From Euryarchaeota archaeon UBA501 (GTDB taxonomy: Archaea; Thermoplasmatota; Poseidoniia; Poseidoniales; Thalassarchaeaceae): 11,606 nt of DNA. The stretch is from the NCBI GenBank assembly GCA_002505685.1, contig DAVT01000001.1:1-11606 (forward strand). Direction: 5' to 3'. The position numbers and the translations under genes are program-made. Of this stretch, positions 1 to 8,573 are shown one piece after another; the stretch's first letter is position 1, and each line of letters starts with the position of its first letter. Below the pieces are notes generated by a model. That model searched no databases and was not told the origin of the DNA. It was given only the letters and a program-made list of their open reading frames with translations.

Positions 1-3000
1 CAATTGATGCTGCAGAAGGCGTCCTTCATGTATCCTGTAATGACGGCCTTATCCGAGTATTCTCACTCCACGATAGTTCTCTGATTGGCAACTATTCTAG
101 CCCATTTGGGGACGTTGTTCATCAGATTGAATCAGTAGGGCCCGGCTTTTTGGTTGCCACAAACGGAGAATCACTTTGGCAAGTAACGATGTCATCTGGA
201 CTTTCCTCGACCTGGACCAATGTTGCAACCCTTGCGACGGATGGTTCCCCTGCAACTGCTCTATTGGTGGTTAGCACCGATATATGGGTGGGCACAGATG
301 GTGCAGGATTGTTCCACTATGGAGGCGGCTCGCTGCAACAATACGATTCACAAAATGCGCTGCCAAGTGACCGCGTCGTAGATTTAGAAATGGCGGGAAC
401 CTATCTGTTGATTGGACTTGAGGATGCAGGTGTCGCCCGACGAGATTTGTCTACGGGTAATTGGGTGGCTACTTGGAACACTGGCAACTGGCTTTTGAGT
501 GATGAAATCGAATCGATTTCTTCTATCGCAGGTTGGATTCACATTCTTGCAGATGATCAAGTCTATTCTTACAACACAAGCAGCCTATCGTTCTCATCAT
601 CTTGGTCTCTCTCTGATTTGGACATGGCCCGTAGCCCCGGGAAATCACTGATTCCATGGCCAAGTGGAGGTGCACGCGCACCTGTAGCCGACCAAGTTCT
701 AGTCGATGATGGTTCAGGAGTATTCACCATCCTCCATCCACAAATGCAGAATCATGGAGCTCCTACAACATCTCAACAAAGTTGGCCCCAACTCGTATTG
801 GCATCTGGACCATCAGTCTCCGAAATGACGGATGCCGTAGAGCTGAATGGCATTCTGTATATCGCTACAGAAGATACCGTTCAAAGATACAACACCACCC
901 AACACCGATGGCATACTCCGTTCTCATTGCAAACTAATTCTGCCGCACTTTGTATTGCCACAGACGGCACGAATTTGTTCATCGGTACCGAAGGCGATGG
1001 TATCGTACACATGACAACAGATGGTATAGTTGCAGGGACTTGGGATGCCTCTGACGGCCTCTCTGCCGATGAGGTTAGAGACATGGCTTATGATTTCAAC
1101 ACGAATCGAATGGTCGCAATTCACCCCTTCTCTGGAATGTCAGTTGTTGATTCAACATCATCCAGTGTCAATGAAACTTGGACAACCAACAGTGGCGGAC
1201 TAGGCACCAATCAGATGAACGCGGTCGCGGTACGAGGCGGCATCGCTTACTTAGGGACCAACAACGGAGGTATTGAGCGAATCGACCTAATCAATTCTAC
1301 TCGACTTGCCCCATGGACATCAACTGGTCTCGACGATTTGCAATCAATGCCAATCGCGATAGATGGAGACACACTCTATCTAGGTGTATACGACTACGGT
1401 GTCATCGTTTACAATGCCACTACTGGCGAACAAACCGACCTCTGGCAGCGGAGAGGAAACCAACCCGGGGGTAACCAAATCCCCTCAAACGAGGTTCTTT
1501 CACTCGCAGTGCTAAGCCCGGGAACCGTATTGGTTGGAACCGGTGATGGAGGGGCTCGTTACACTTCAAGTGGATGGACCGGTATGGGAAGTACTGGCAA
1601 TGAATTTGCAGACGAATTCTATGATTGGGACTTCGACAATCAATACATCTATGCCGCGACCGAAACTGGTGTTTGTCAATGGTCGCGATCAAACTTGGCC
1701 TTCCAGAAGTGTTGGGACGACAATCCCGACGGCCTTCCAGCACAATTCGCATATTCCATTGAACTCATCGAACCGGGCCGTATTTGGGTCGGTCATTACG
1801 AGGGCGCAGGTGTCATCGATGTCACCAATGATACGGTCATCAAGTCATGGCGTGCCGGTGTGCAAACCAACAATGCAAACACCGTTGTCATCGGGGACGT
1901 GGCTTACATTGGGTACGATGGTGTCGGCATTTTGCGCTACGATCTGACCAATGACGAGTGGCTATCACCCTGGGATTCGGTGAACACCAACCTCATCGAA
2001 AGCAATGGTGTTACCGCGATGGTTCGAGACGTAAATCCGAACCGGATTTGGGTAGGGGGCGACATGGGGTTGAATCTCATCGATGTTGTCAATCAAACAC
2101 TGGATGAAGATTGGGATTCAGGCAGCAATTCAGGCGGCATCACATTATCGAATCAAGAACCAGCAGAGTTGGCCATTGTCGGCAGCACCCTCTATTACCT
2201 TCAGGTACGATTCGGCAACAATGGATATTCTTCCAACGATTTTGTTTACCGTTATGACATCGTCAATATGACACAACAGAGCACGCTTGATGTCGGCGCG
2301 ACCGAGGGATCATCAGCCATCGTTCATGGTATGGGAGCAGTAGGGGATATCCTTCACTTTGGAATGTCCGATACCCAAAGATGGTGGGAAGGCGGGTACA
2401 TGGTCCGCTGGAATCACAGTAGCAGTACTTGGCTGGACTCGATTGAGGCGAGTGGACTGGTTGAGCGCGTCAACGCGCAATTCGCAGGAGACTGTACAGG
2501 ACCCCTAGGCCAAGGTCAGACATACCCTAACTGCCACCTCTATGCAGCCTATGGAAACACACCTCTACACCAAGTCGATATGAATGGGAATTTGGTTCGC
2601 TCTTGGGACGATTCCGTCATCGAAGGCCCAATCCGTGGAATTGTCACATGGGAAGGTGCCGTGTTGTTCGGTACTGAAGATGGTGTGGCTCGATACAATT
2701 ATTCCAGCAACACTTGGTTGTCTGAATGGACTGAAAATAACGGCTTACCCAACAACGTCGAAGACGCCGTTTATTCAATGGAAGTACTCGGCGATGATCT
2801 ATGGATTTCAACAATGTCAACCGGCGGTTGGAACCGTAACTCGAAACTTCTGCAACTGAATGGAACCACCAATCAATGGACAGTTCACGATGTGGGTAGC
2901 GGACAGATTCCTGAAGGATACGGGGCAGACTTTGGAATCTGTGATGACATAGTTCACGTTGCACTAAACCGATGGTCAGGATGGGGCTCTCAAGGAGGAG

Positions 3001-6000
3001 TCGCTCGTTACGACCTCAACTCAGGGAACTGGCTTTCTGATTGGAATCAAGGTCAGAATGGATTGCCACACGACAACCCTGTTGCAATTGCTTGTGACGA
3101 AGCATATGATATCGTCTACATCGGATTTGAAGAAGACGATGGCTCGATTGCACGTTATGATTACGTCAATTTGAGATTCTTGGCCGAGTTGGATGAAGAT
3201 GACAACACTGTGAGCGACCCGATTTTCCCTGGAGCGATGGCTCACTTTGGTGCTGGTTTAGTGGTCGGCCATTATGATGGCGGAGGCATCACCTATCTTG
3301 CAACGACCGGTCAAATTGTGACCAGCGTCATTCCATTTGCGCAGGGCGATGAAGTCACAAGTATCGCTCATGTACCGGGCAACAACCCATACGAATTCGC
3401 CATTGGTCGTGCGGGTGGATCCAGTGGTTACAATCGAGTAGACAATCTAGATGCAAACGGCATTTTCCCAGGAGCATGGGATAATTTAGCCATCATGTCC
3501 ACTGGACGCATCGCTGAATTCACAGGCAATTCTACACACATTTGGGCCGCACCGATTGACGATTACTATTCCACATACGGAACTGCAATCCTAGAAGGTG
3601 TGTACCAATCCAATGGTACAGTTGAATGGACTCGTGCTTGGAATCTAAATGCAGAGCTTGTCAATGAAATGACATTGGATGGCGACACATTATGGGTGAC
3701 TACTACTGGACTCGGTCTTTGGCAAATCGATTTGACCAGTGGGAATTTCACACCTACTGGATTCCCACTTCACGGCCAGATGGATGGTATGGCTTGGTAT
3801 GGCAATGAATTGATTGTTGGACTCATGGGCACTCCATCAACAGCAGCTGGTGTACAAAGATATGACACCGCAACAGGCCAATGGGGTGCAGGTAAGATCG
3901 CAGCCGGCCTACCCAGTAACTTTGTCAGGGACTTTGAGAAGATTGACGACCTCGTTTACATCGCTACTCTAGCAGGTATTGGTGTGTGGAACCTTTCAGC
4001 AGATGATTGGGAAGATCCGATGACCACAGCAGACGGCCTCCCAACACCGTTCATCGAATATCTAGATTCTGAAAATGGAGTCCTCATGATAGGGACTCCA
4101 TCTGGAATGATGTCCTATGATCCCACCAACGGACTCGGTATTATGTACGGTAGAAATCAGGGAATGATTGGCGATTCTGTGGATGGTATTGCCAATTATG
4201 TTGATTCCTCGGGCCAGACAACTTTGTTCATCAGCCACAATGGAGAGGGCCCTACCCGACCAGGGTTTAGTGAAGTAATCCCGGTGGCAACCACAACAGG
4301 AAACGGCTTCGGTTACTCTGTACAGGATACCACTCTCATCGACATCCTGCCGAGCAACACAGTGACCGCGTTGGCCAGTGATTGGTGGGGAGTACACATC
4401 GCAACCGACGAAGGTCCAATGATGCATTGGAACGGTGGCGCTAGTGAAATGGAACAAGGCGCACCACCTTCTGCGTTTGCAGATTGGCCGGTTACACAGA
4501 TGTCGAGCGATGGCCAATATCTCCTTACAATTTCCAACTTCGGTATAGATCGAGTAGATCCATCAGGAGCCCTTCACCCCTCGACTCGATTAACCACATA
4601 TGCCGGTCTAGAAAGTACGGTAATTACATCCAATGGAATCTATGCAGTGGGGAGCGACGGCCTTCACATTTGGAGTCAAGCACCAGCATTCGTCGAAAAA
4701 GATCGGGCGAGTATTCTCCGTGCCGATCCATTGATGATTAATTTCGGAGGGGACGCTTTCGATGTTACCAATGTGGCCCGTCCAGGAAACGAGATTGTAT
4801 TGGTGAATGGTACAAATGCGATTTCCCTACCAATGTTCGGTACTGCAGGACCCGGCAATATTCCAATGACACAAGACATGCTCACACTCTCTAGCCCGGT
4901 ATCGGGAGCGGCTACATGGGTCGCAAGTACAAGGCTCAATTATTCGGGAACATGGGATCTTGCTGAACTGAACCCCAATCTAGAAAGCACCGTTCAAACT
5001 GCAATTTTGAACAGTGTATTGACAACTGCAGGCCGCAGTTTACACTTGCAATTGCAAAGCCCGAGCAACGGATCTATTGAAGTACGCCTCACGTACGATT
5101 GGGTTCGTAGTGAAACACCATCCGAGATGGTGGACTTATTCGATAGACCCAACGATGGGGGAGGGATTCTAACTGCACAGTGGACGGTTACACAGGACCA
5201 TTCATTCGCAGCCTACAGAATCTATCTACGGGCGGATAGTAACTGGACAACGCCACCCACTTCGGCTGAACTTCTGTCACAGACATGGGATGCACGCTTG
5301 CCCGATTGGCAACGTGTGACCGCGGAACTGAACTCACACAACGGCCAACCACTGGTTGATGGCACACCATACTGGGCAATCATCGTCATTGAGTATCCAG
5401 ATGGAAGCATCGGCGAGCCGAGTTCACCGATTGGTCCAGCCACACCCACAAATGAGGTTCCAGCACCACCCGCGTGGGCATCAGGTGGCCCAGTTCCATA
5501 CGAGGATGGGGGTCAAGATGGAGATCTCTTCCTTGAATGGGCTCCTTGCACAGAACTTGATGCAAGTGTGACCCGATTTTGGCCATCACATCAACCAATC
5601 AATGGCAATCCAATGGGTCTTCCTCGAAGCTTTGAGTTGGCCCATGACGCTGGAAATAACACAACGCTTAGCCCACCAAACGGCGTAGGCCATCCGTTTT
5701 GGGTCGCCTTTACTTGTGTCGACGAAAGTGGGCAACACGATCCTGAGAATGCAACCGTTATCGGACCAATCGTCCCCACTGGAGGCATCGACGATGGAAC
5801 CGCCCCGTTGCCTATCGAAGATATCGCGGCATGGGATACACCGGATGATGAAGGTGGCCGGATTAACGTCAGTTGGACACCCAACACGGAAGAAGACTGT
5901 GCTTGGTACACAGTCTACGCGACACCAGTGGTATCCGAAAATCCACCTGATTGGGCAGATGATGCAGATATAGCTCGAATTGTAGTACCCTGTCTCCCCC

Positions 6001-7781
6001 GCTCAGGACCTGGTCAAGGAACAGACAACATCAGCACCTACGAGGTAGTCATCGATGAAATTGCAGGAGAACCGCTGACGGATTTGATGCCATATTGGAT
6101 TACTGTTGTCGCCTCAGATAATTGGGGTAATGCGGATGATTGGAATGTGACTTGGGTAGAAGCATTCAGTGTCCAGAATACAGTGGGCGTAGACCCACCT
6201 GCGCGTGTTGAGGATATACAGGCATGGGATCACCCTGAAGATGATGGCACTGCTATCGATGTGCAATGGGCCCCTAGCACTGTAGATGATTTCGATTTCT
6301 ACGTCGTATGGGCAAGCGAACACCCGCTCGACAATGTAGCCTTCAAGTGGATGGAGTGCGAAGAAACCCCTTCTTCTTGTGGATTGTTGGTGATTGAGCA
6401 ACAACGTCAATCGTGGAACGGACCGATGAATATCGTACTAGAATCAGCTTTGTATGGAGGGGACTCGCTTTTGGAATCCACTGCCTCCGATATCATCCCA
6501 AACCAGCCAATATGGGTCACTGTAACGATTCACGACATTAAGGGCAATGCGTTCTTGACCAATTTGGATAACCATATGACTTTGGTTACCCCTATCGATA
6601 ATTCAGGCGACATCATTGCTCCAGACCGCTTACCAACGCCTCTGGTTGTAGATCGTCCCGATGACTCCGGAGATGCTCTATTGGTCTCGTTTGAAGAAAG
6701 TGATGCCAGTGACTTAGATCAATACGAAATCTATGCGGATACGATTCCATTCACTGATGTTGGTTCGCGAACTGCGGCCATGATTGTAGAGCGAGACGGC
6801 TCCACTCCATTCCAGCCCGGTGGGCCAAATTCAGATGGTCGACCAGGTGGTGGACGCCAAGCAGATAGTTCAGATCCCAATTTGATCGATGACGTAGTAT
6901 TAACCCGCCTTTCCAACGGACAAAACATCCAGCCGGGAACAATGGTATGGGTTGCAGTCGTGCCGGTGGATAGTTCAGGTAACGCATGGACAAACGAACT
7001 CAACGTCGCCACCTCTACTCCGATTGATGATAGCCTGACGGACCCAGGCCTACACCTTCCAGAAATTACTGGAATTCAAGCAACTTGGAATGAGGATAGA
7101 ACTGCGATTACAGTAACTTGGGATGAGTCAAGAGATCCACAAGTGGTTGGTTACATTGTGCACCTAAATTCGGATGTTTACGAAGACGTTCGCGCGGCAC
7201 AATTCGAGTCAAATATTACGCAGGGTACTCGGACAACAATGAGCCCTGAAATTAGGGATTCTCAAGCCAACAACACCTGGTATGCTTCTGTAGTTGCGTA
7301 TGATGGGGAAGTGACCCGGTTTGGCGTCGTCCCCGTCGCGGTTGAAGATTGGACACCAGGAAATGAAAACACAGAGGTTGAAATCGATGAAGAAGGCTCT
7401 GGCGAATGGTGGGATGACCTAAGCGCAATGGAAGTAGCTCTCATCGCCGTACTGACTCTAATGATTGTGCTGCTTTCCATGATTATTGTCGGGCGTTTGC
7501 GAAAATCGTCTTACAACCCACTGGATTATGCAACCCCCAATTGGGAACTCCAAGTAGAGGATTGGAGTGGCGATTCATATGCAACGACAATGTCTCCTGA
7601 GGTTGACTTTGGAGATACCTTGGTGCCTGCAGCAACAACAATCCAAAGCACCTCACCCCCAACAAATTCACAACAATCAAGCGCCTCAATGGATGATTTG
7701 GAGTCACTCGCAGGAGACCTTCTTGGCGAACCAGAGAATAAGAAATCAGATGACCCATTCAACCTTGATGATATCCTGTGA
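1..7781 (+). CDS. Giant membrane-anchored multi-propeller/FN3 surface protein, 5'-partial
   Basis: The frame is open from base 3 to the TGA at 7779-7781 (2592 residues), so the true start and any signal peptide lie upstream of the window. The TTG at 150 is only the first start-like codon in an already open frame, and the codons before it (IDAAEGVLHVSCNDG) already read as a propeller blade. Order of parts: about 34 blade-like repeats (to about 4680), a beta-rich linker (about 4671-5110), six fibronectin III-like domains (about 5112-7365), an acidic linker, one hydrophobic helix (7434-7493) followed by RLRK, and a 95-residue tail. The expected topology is ectodomain outside, tail inside. Blades resemble the two-component-regulator propeller (Reg_prop) type, with motifs such as IWVGTDGAG and WLSEWTENNGLP. 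Over a dozen N-X-S/T sites and spaced cysteine pairs fit an exported, possibly glycosylated protein. Ligand binding or adhesion is likely, but no catalytic motif is visible. The ligand is unknown. Confidence 0.93.
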   Translation, partial: IDAAEGVLHVSCNDGLIRVFSLHDSSLIGNYSSPFGDVVHQIESVGPGFLVATNGESLWQVTMSSGLSSTWTNVATLATDGSPATALLVVSTDIWVGTDGAGLFHYGGGSLQQYDSQNALPSDRVVDLEMAGTYLLIGLEDAGVARRDLSTGNWVATWNTGNWLLSDEIESISSIAGWIHILADDQVYSYNTSSLSFSSSWSLSDLDMARSPGKSLIPWPSGGARAPVADQVLVDDGSGVFTILHPQMQNHGAPTTSQQSWPQLVLASGPSVSEMTDAVELNGILYIATEDTVQRYNTTQHRWHTPFSLQTNSAALCIATDGTNLFIGTEGDGIVHMTTDGIVAGTWDASDGLSADEVRDMAYDFNTNRMVAIHPFSGMSVVDSTSSSVNETWTTNSGGLGTNQMNAVAVRGGIAYLGTNNGGIERIDLINSTRLAPWTSTGLDDLQSMPIAIDGDTLYLGVYDYGVIVYNATTGEQTDLWQRRGNQPGGNQIPSNEVLSLAVLSPGTVLVGTGDGGARYTSSGWTGMGSTGNEFADEFYDWDFDNQYIYAATETGVCQWSRSNLAFQKCWDDNPDGLPAQFAYSIELIEPGRIWVGHYEGAGVIDVTNDTVIKSWRAGVQTNNANTVVIGDVAYIGYDGVGILRYDLTNDEWLSPWDSVNTNLIESNGVTAMVRDVNPNRIWVGGDMGLNLIDVVNQTLDEDWDSGSNSGGITLSNQEPAELAIVGSTLYYLQVRFGNNGYSSNDFVYRYDIVNMTQQSTLDVGATEGSSAIVHGMGAVGDILHFGMSDTQRWWEGGYMVRWNHSSSTWLDSIEASGLVERVNAQFAGDCTGPLGQGQTYPNCHLYAAYGNTPLHQVDMNGNLVRSWDDSVIEGPIRGIVTWEGAVLFGTEDGVARYNYSSNTWLSEWTENNGLPNNVEDAVYSMEVLGDDLWISTMSTGGWNRNSKLLQLNGTTNQWTVHDVGSGQIPEGYGADFGICDDIVHVALNRWSGWGSQGGVARYDLNSGNWLSDWNQGQNGLPHDNPVAIACDEAYDIVYIGFEEDDGSIARYDYVNLRFLAELDEDDNTVSDPIFPGAMAHFGAGLVVGHYDGGGITYLATTGQIVTSVIPFAQGDEVTSIAHVPGNNPYEFAIGRAGGSSGYNRVDNLDANGIFPGAWDNLAIMSTGRIAEFTGNSTHIWAAPIDDYYSTYGTAILEGVYQSNGTVEWTRAWNLNAELVNEMTLDGDTLWVTTTGLGLWQIDLTSGNFTPTGFPLHGQMDGMAWYGNELIVGLMGTPSTAAGVQRYDTATGQWGAGKIAAGLPSNFVRDFEKIDDLVYIATLAGIGVWNLSADDWEDPMTTADGLPTPFIEYLDSENGVLMIGTPSGMMSYDPTNGLGIMYGRNQGMIGDSVDGIANYVDSSGQTTLFISHNGEGPTRPGFSEVIPVATTTGNGFGYSVQDTTLIDILPSNTVTALASDWWGVHIATDEGPMMHWNGGASEMEQGAPPSAFADWPVTQMSSDGQYLLTISNFGIDRVDPSGALHPSTRLTTYAGLESTVITSNGIYAVGSDGLHIWSQAPAFVEKDRASILRADPLMINFGGDAFDVTNVARPGNEIVLVNGTNAISLPMFGTAGPGNIPMTQDMLTLSSPVSGAATWVASTRLNYSGTWDLAELNPNLESTVQTAILNSVLTTAGRSLHLQLQSPSNGSIEVRLTYDWVRSETPSEMVDLFDRPNDGGGILTAQWTVTQDHSFAAYRIYLRADSNWTTPPTSAELLSQTWDARLPDWQRVTAELNSHNGQPLVDGTPYWAIIVIEYPDGSIGEPSSPIGPATPTNEVPAPPAWASGGPVPYEDGGQDGDLFLEWAPCTELDASVTRFWPSHQPINGNPMGLPRSFELAHDAGNNTTLSPPNGVGHPFWVAFTCVDESGQHDPENATVIGPIVPTGGIDDGTAPLPIEDIAAWDTPDDEGGRINVSWTPNTEEDCAWYTVYATPVVSENPPDWADDADIARIVVPCLPRSGPGQGTDNISTYEVVIDEIAGEPLTDLMPYWITVVASDNWGNADDWNVTWVEAFSVQNTVGVDPPARVEDIQAWDHPEDDGTAIDVQWAPSTVDDFDFYVVWASEHPLDNVAFKWMECEETPSSCGLLVIEQQRQSWNGPMNIVLESALYGGDSLLESTASDIIPNQPIWVTVTIHDIKGNAFLTNLDNHMTLVTPIDNSGDIIAPDRLPTPLVVDRPDDSGDALLVSFEESDASDLDQYEIYADTIPFTDVGSRTAAMIVERDGSTPFQPGGPNSDGRPGGGRQADSSDPNLIDDVVLTRLSNGQNIQPGTMVWVAVVPVDSSGNAWTNELNVATSTPIDDSLTDPGLHLPEITGIQATWNEDRTAITVTWDESRDPQVVGYIVHLNSDVYEDVRAAQFESNITQGTRTTMSPEIRDSQANNTWYASVVAYDGEVTRFGVVPVAVEDWTPGNENTEVEIDEEGSGEWWDDLSAMEVALIAVLTLMIVLLSMIIVGRLRKSSYNPLDYATPNWELQVEDWSGDSYATTMSPEVDFGDTLVPAATTIQSTSPPTNSQQSSASMDDLESLAGDLLGEPENKKSDDPFNLDDIL
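24..4680 (+). repeat. Protein-level array of about 34 beta-propeller blades
   Basis: This part of the giant protein repeats a unit of roughly 40-50 residues: a strand such as LYIGT, IWVGG or VYIAT, a Gly/Asp turn, a strand ending in RYDL or similar, then a Trp-containing stretch (WLSPWD, WLSDWNQ) and often NGLP before the next unit. I counted about 34 strand cores by eye, the first near base 24 and the last (IYAVGSDGLHIWS) near 4630-4670. At 6-8 blades per ring this implies four or five propellers, with more possible upstream. The repeats are diverged and I saw no long exact DNA repeats, so the array looks old rather than recently amplified. A less regular stretch near 600-830 may be an insertion or loop. 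Confidence 0.75.
5112..7365 (+). repeat. Six tandem fibronectin type III-like domains
   Basis: Six domains of about 110-140 residues begin near 5112, 5457, 5805, 6192, 6618 and 7056. Several open with an acidic turn then a W-ending strand: DRPNDGGGILTAQW, DTPDDEGGRINVSW, DHPEDDGTAIDVQW. The last has the simpler NEDRTAITVTW. This DxPxDxGG...W pattern is familiar from fibronectin III-like domains of bacterial and archaeal surface proteins. Later strands carry Tyr-containing segments such as YEIYAD and YTVYAT, then WVTV/WVAVV and a DxxGN turn. Domains two, three and four each carry two cysteines, possibly an internal disulfide. The array probably acts as a stalk holding the propellers away from the membrane. 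Domain borders are approximate. Confidence 0.7.
7434..7781 (+). other. Transmembrane anchor and acidic cytoplasmic tail of the giant protein
   Basis: Twenty uncharged residues (VALIAVLTLMIVLLSMIIVG, 7434-7493) are followed by RLRK. The basic side predicts that the C-terminus is inside the cell. An acidic linker (VEIDEEGSGEWWDD, about 7377-7418) sits just outside. The tail has 95 residues: first an aromatic part with NPLDYATPNWELQVEDW, then a Thr/Ser/Gln/Pro-rich spacer, then an acidic-hydrophobic end with MDDLESLAGDLLGE and the terminal DDPFNLDDIL. There is no LPXTG-like or PGF-CTERM-like sorting signal, so the protein is probably held by this helix rather than processed by a sortase or archaeosortase. 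The tail motifs could dock a cytoplasmic partner; that is inference. Confidence 0.8.
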
Positions 7782-7829
7782 GTAGAGGGCGTCATTTGAA
7801 GCGCAGAACCCCATCGGGTGCTGAGGCAC

Positions 7830-8573
7830 ATGGGTGAACACGCCCCCGATAGTGAATCGGTCTTCACGACATTGCGTTGGAATGACGGGCAAGTCGCCTG
7901 GTTACCCGAACACCTGCAACGATTGGAACAACACGCCAATCGGCTAGGGATTGTATGGCCCGAAGATTTCCTTCAAAGCCTCCATTCTACTCCAATCAAT
8001 GGAACCGGCAACCTTTGTCGAATACAATTGGACCAAAACGGTACAATCACTCTCACGTTACGCCATAGCCAATATCCACCATCTCCATTGACAGCCGCAT
8101 CGCAGGAAGCACCACGTTTCCCCGAACATGTACAAGGGACCAAGCATGCTGAATGGAGTGGATATAACGAGGCCCGTAAACAATCTAACGACAAAGGAGC
8201 AGACATCGGATTGTTGGTTCATGATGGGGCCGTCGTCGATGGGGATCGTTGCACCCCCATTTTGCTTGATATCGACGGAGTCGCTTTTGCATCTTCACCC
8301 GATGGAGGGGGCGTCGATTCAATTACTCTAGATGTGTTGAGGCCGTCAATCGAAGCCGCCGGCATTCCATTTCGAACTGCACGATTAACAGAGAGATTGC
8401 TTGGACGAGCCGCAGAGATAGTTGTTGTAGGCACTGGAGTTGGTGTTGCCTGGTTGAATGAAATTGATGGACAAAGAGTGGGTACAGGTTCAGCTGGCCC
8501 CCTTTTCGACACGTGTAAAGGTGCGTTCGATTACCAACTTGAAGAAGCATGGAGTCAATTGGGTGATGTTTGA
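7830..8573 (+). CDS. pabC: Class IV PLP-dependent aminotransferase fold, probable 4-amino-4-deoxychorismate lyase
   Basis: The 247-residue product should convert 4-amino-4-deoxychorismate to p-aminobenzoate and pyruvate in the cytoplasm, feeding folate synthesis. It follows the branched-chain aminotransferase/ADC lyase family throughout: N-terminal VFTTLRWNDG and LPEHLQRLEQHANRLGI, then GTKHAEW with the likely PLP lysine K105, then SPDGGGVDSITLDVLR, and NEIDGQRVGTGSAGP near the end. Where the family usually has a Glu and an Asn (VTEGxxxN), this protein reads VVDGDRCT, giving Asp137 and Thr142. The ATG at 7830 is preferred because GGGTG lies 9 bases upstream and family similarity begins right after it. 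GTG at 7818 would add four residues. The gene starts 48 bases after the surface-protein stop and its stop overlaps the PabB-PabA start. A D-amino-acid or branched-chain aminotransferase is possible by fold, but the neighbour argues for PabC. Confidence 0.82.
   Translation: MGEHAPDSESVFTTLRWNDGQVAWLPEHLQRLEQHANRLGIVWPEDFLQSLHSTPINGTGNLCRIQLDQNGTITLTLRHSQYPPSPLTAASQEAPRFPEHVQGTKHAEWSGYNEARKQSNDKGADIGLLVHDGAVVDGDRCTPILLDIDGVAFASSPDGGGVDSITLDVLRPSIEAAGIPFRTARLTERLLGRAAEIVVVGTGVGVAWLNEIDGQRVGTGSAGPLFDTCKGAFDYQLEEAWSQLGDV
8562..8567 (+). promoter_or_regulatory. Ribosome binding site of the PabB-PabA gene
   Basis: GGTGAT lies five bases before the ATG at 8573 and matches part of the archaeal Shine-Dalgarno consensus GGAGGTGAT. 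It favours this ATG over the TTG one codon upstream (8570). It sits inside the end of the lyase gene, as expected for coupled translation across the overlapping TGATG at 8571-8575. Confidence 0.6.

Noticed and set aside
1420..1752. Minus-strand open frame of 110 residues.
   Set aside because: It lies antisense inside the giant gene, has a Cys/Arg/His-rich composition typical of a shadow frame, and shows no domain.
4062..4517. Minus-strand open frame of 151 residues.
   Set aside because: It is fully antisense to propeller repeats, which are clearly coding on the plus strand. No ribosome binding site or recognisable motif is present.
5046..5057. Perfect 12-base palindrome TTGCAATTGCAA.
   Set aside because: It lies inside the surface-protein gene and encodes Leu-Gln-Leu-Gln. 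Alternating codons explain it, and there is no matching second site.
7782..7829. Separate promoter for the pABA genes.
   Set aside because: The 48-base gap shows no convincing TATA-like box. Read-through or an unrecognised weak promoter cannot be distinguished by eye.
7526..7939. Minus-strand open frame of 137 residues crossing two plus-strand genes.
   Set aside because: It spans the end of the surface-protein gene and the start of the lyase gene, is Ser/Cys-rich, and matches nothing recognisable. Both plus-strand genes are well supported.
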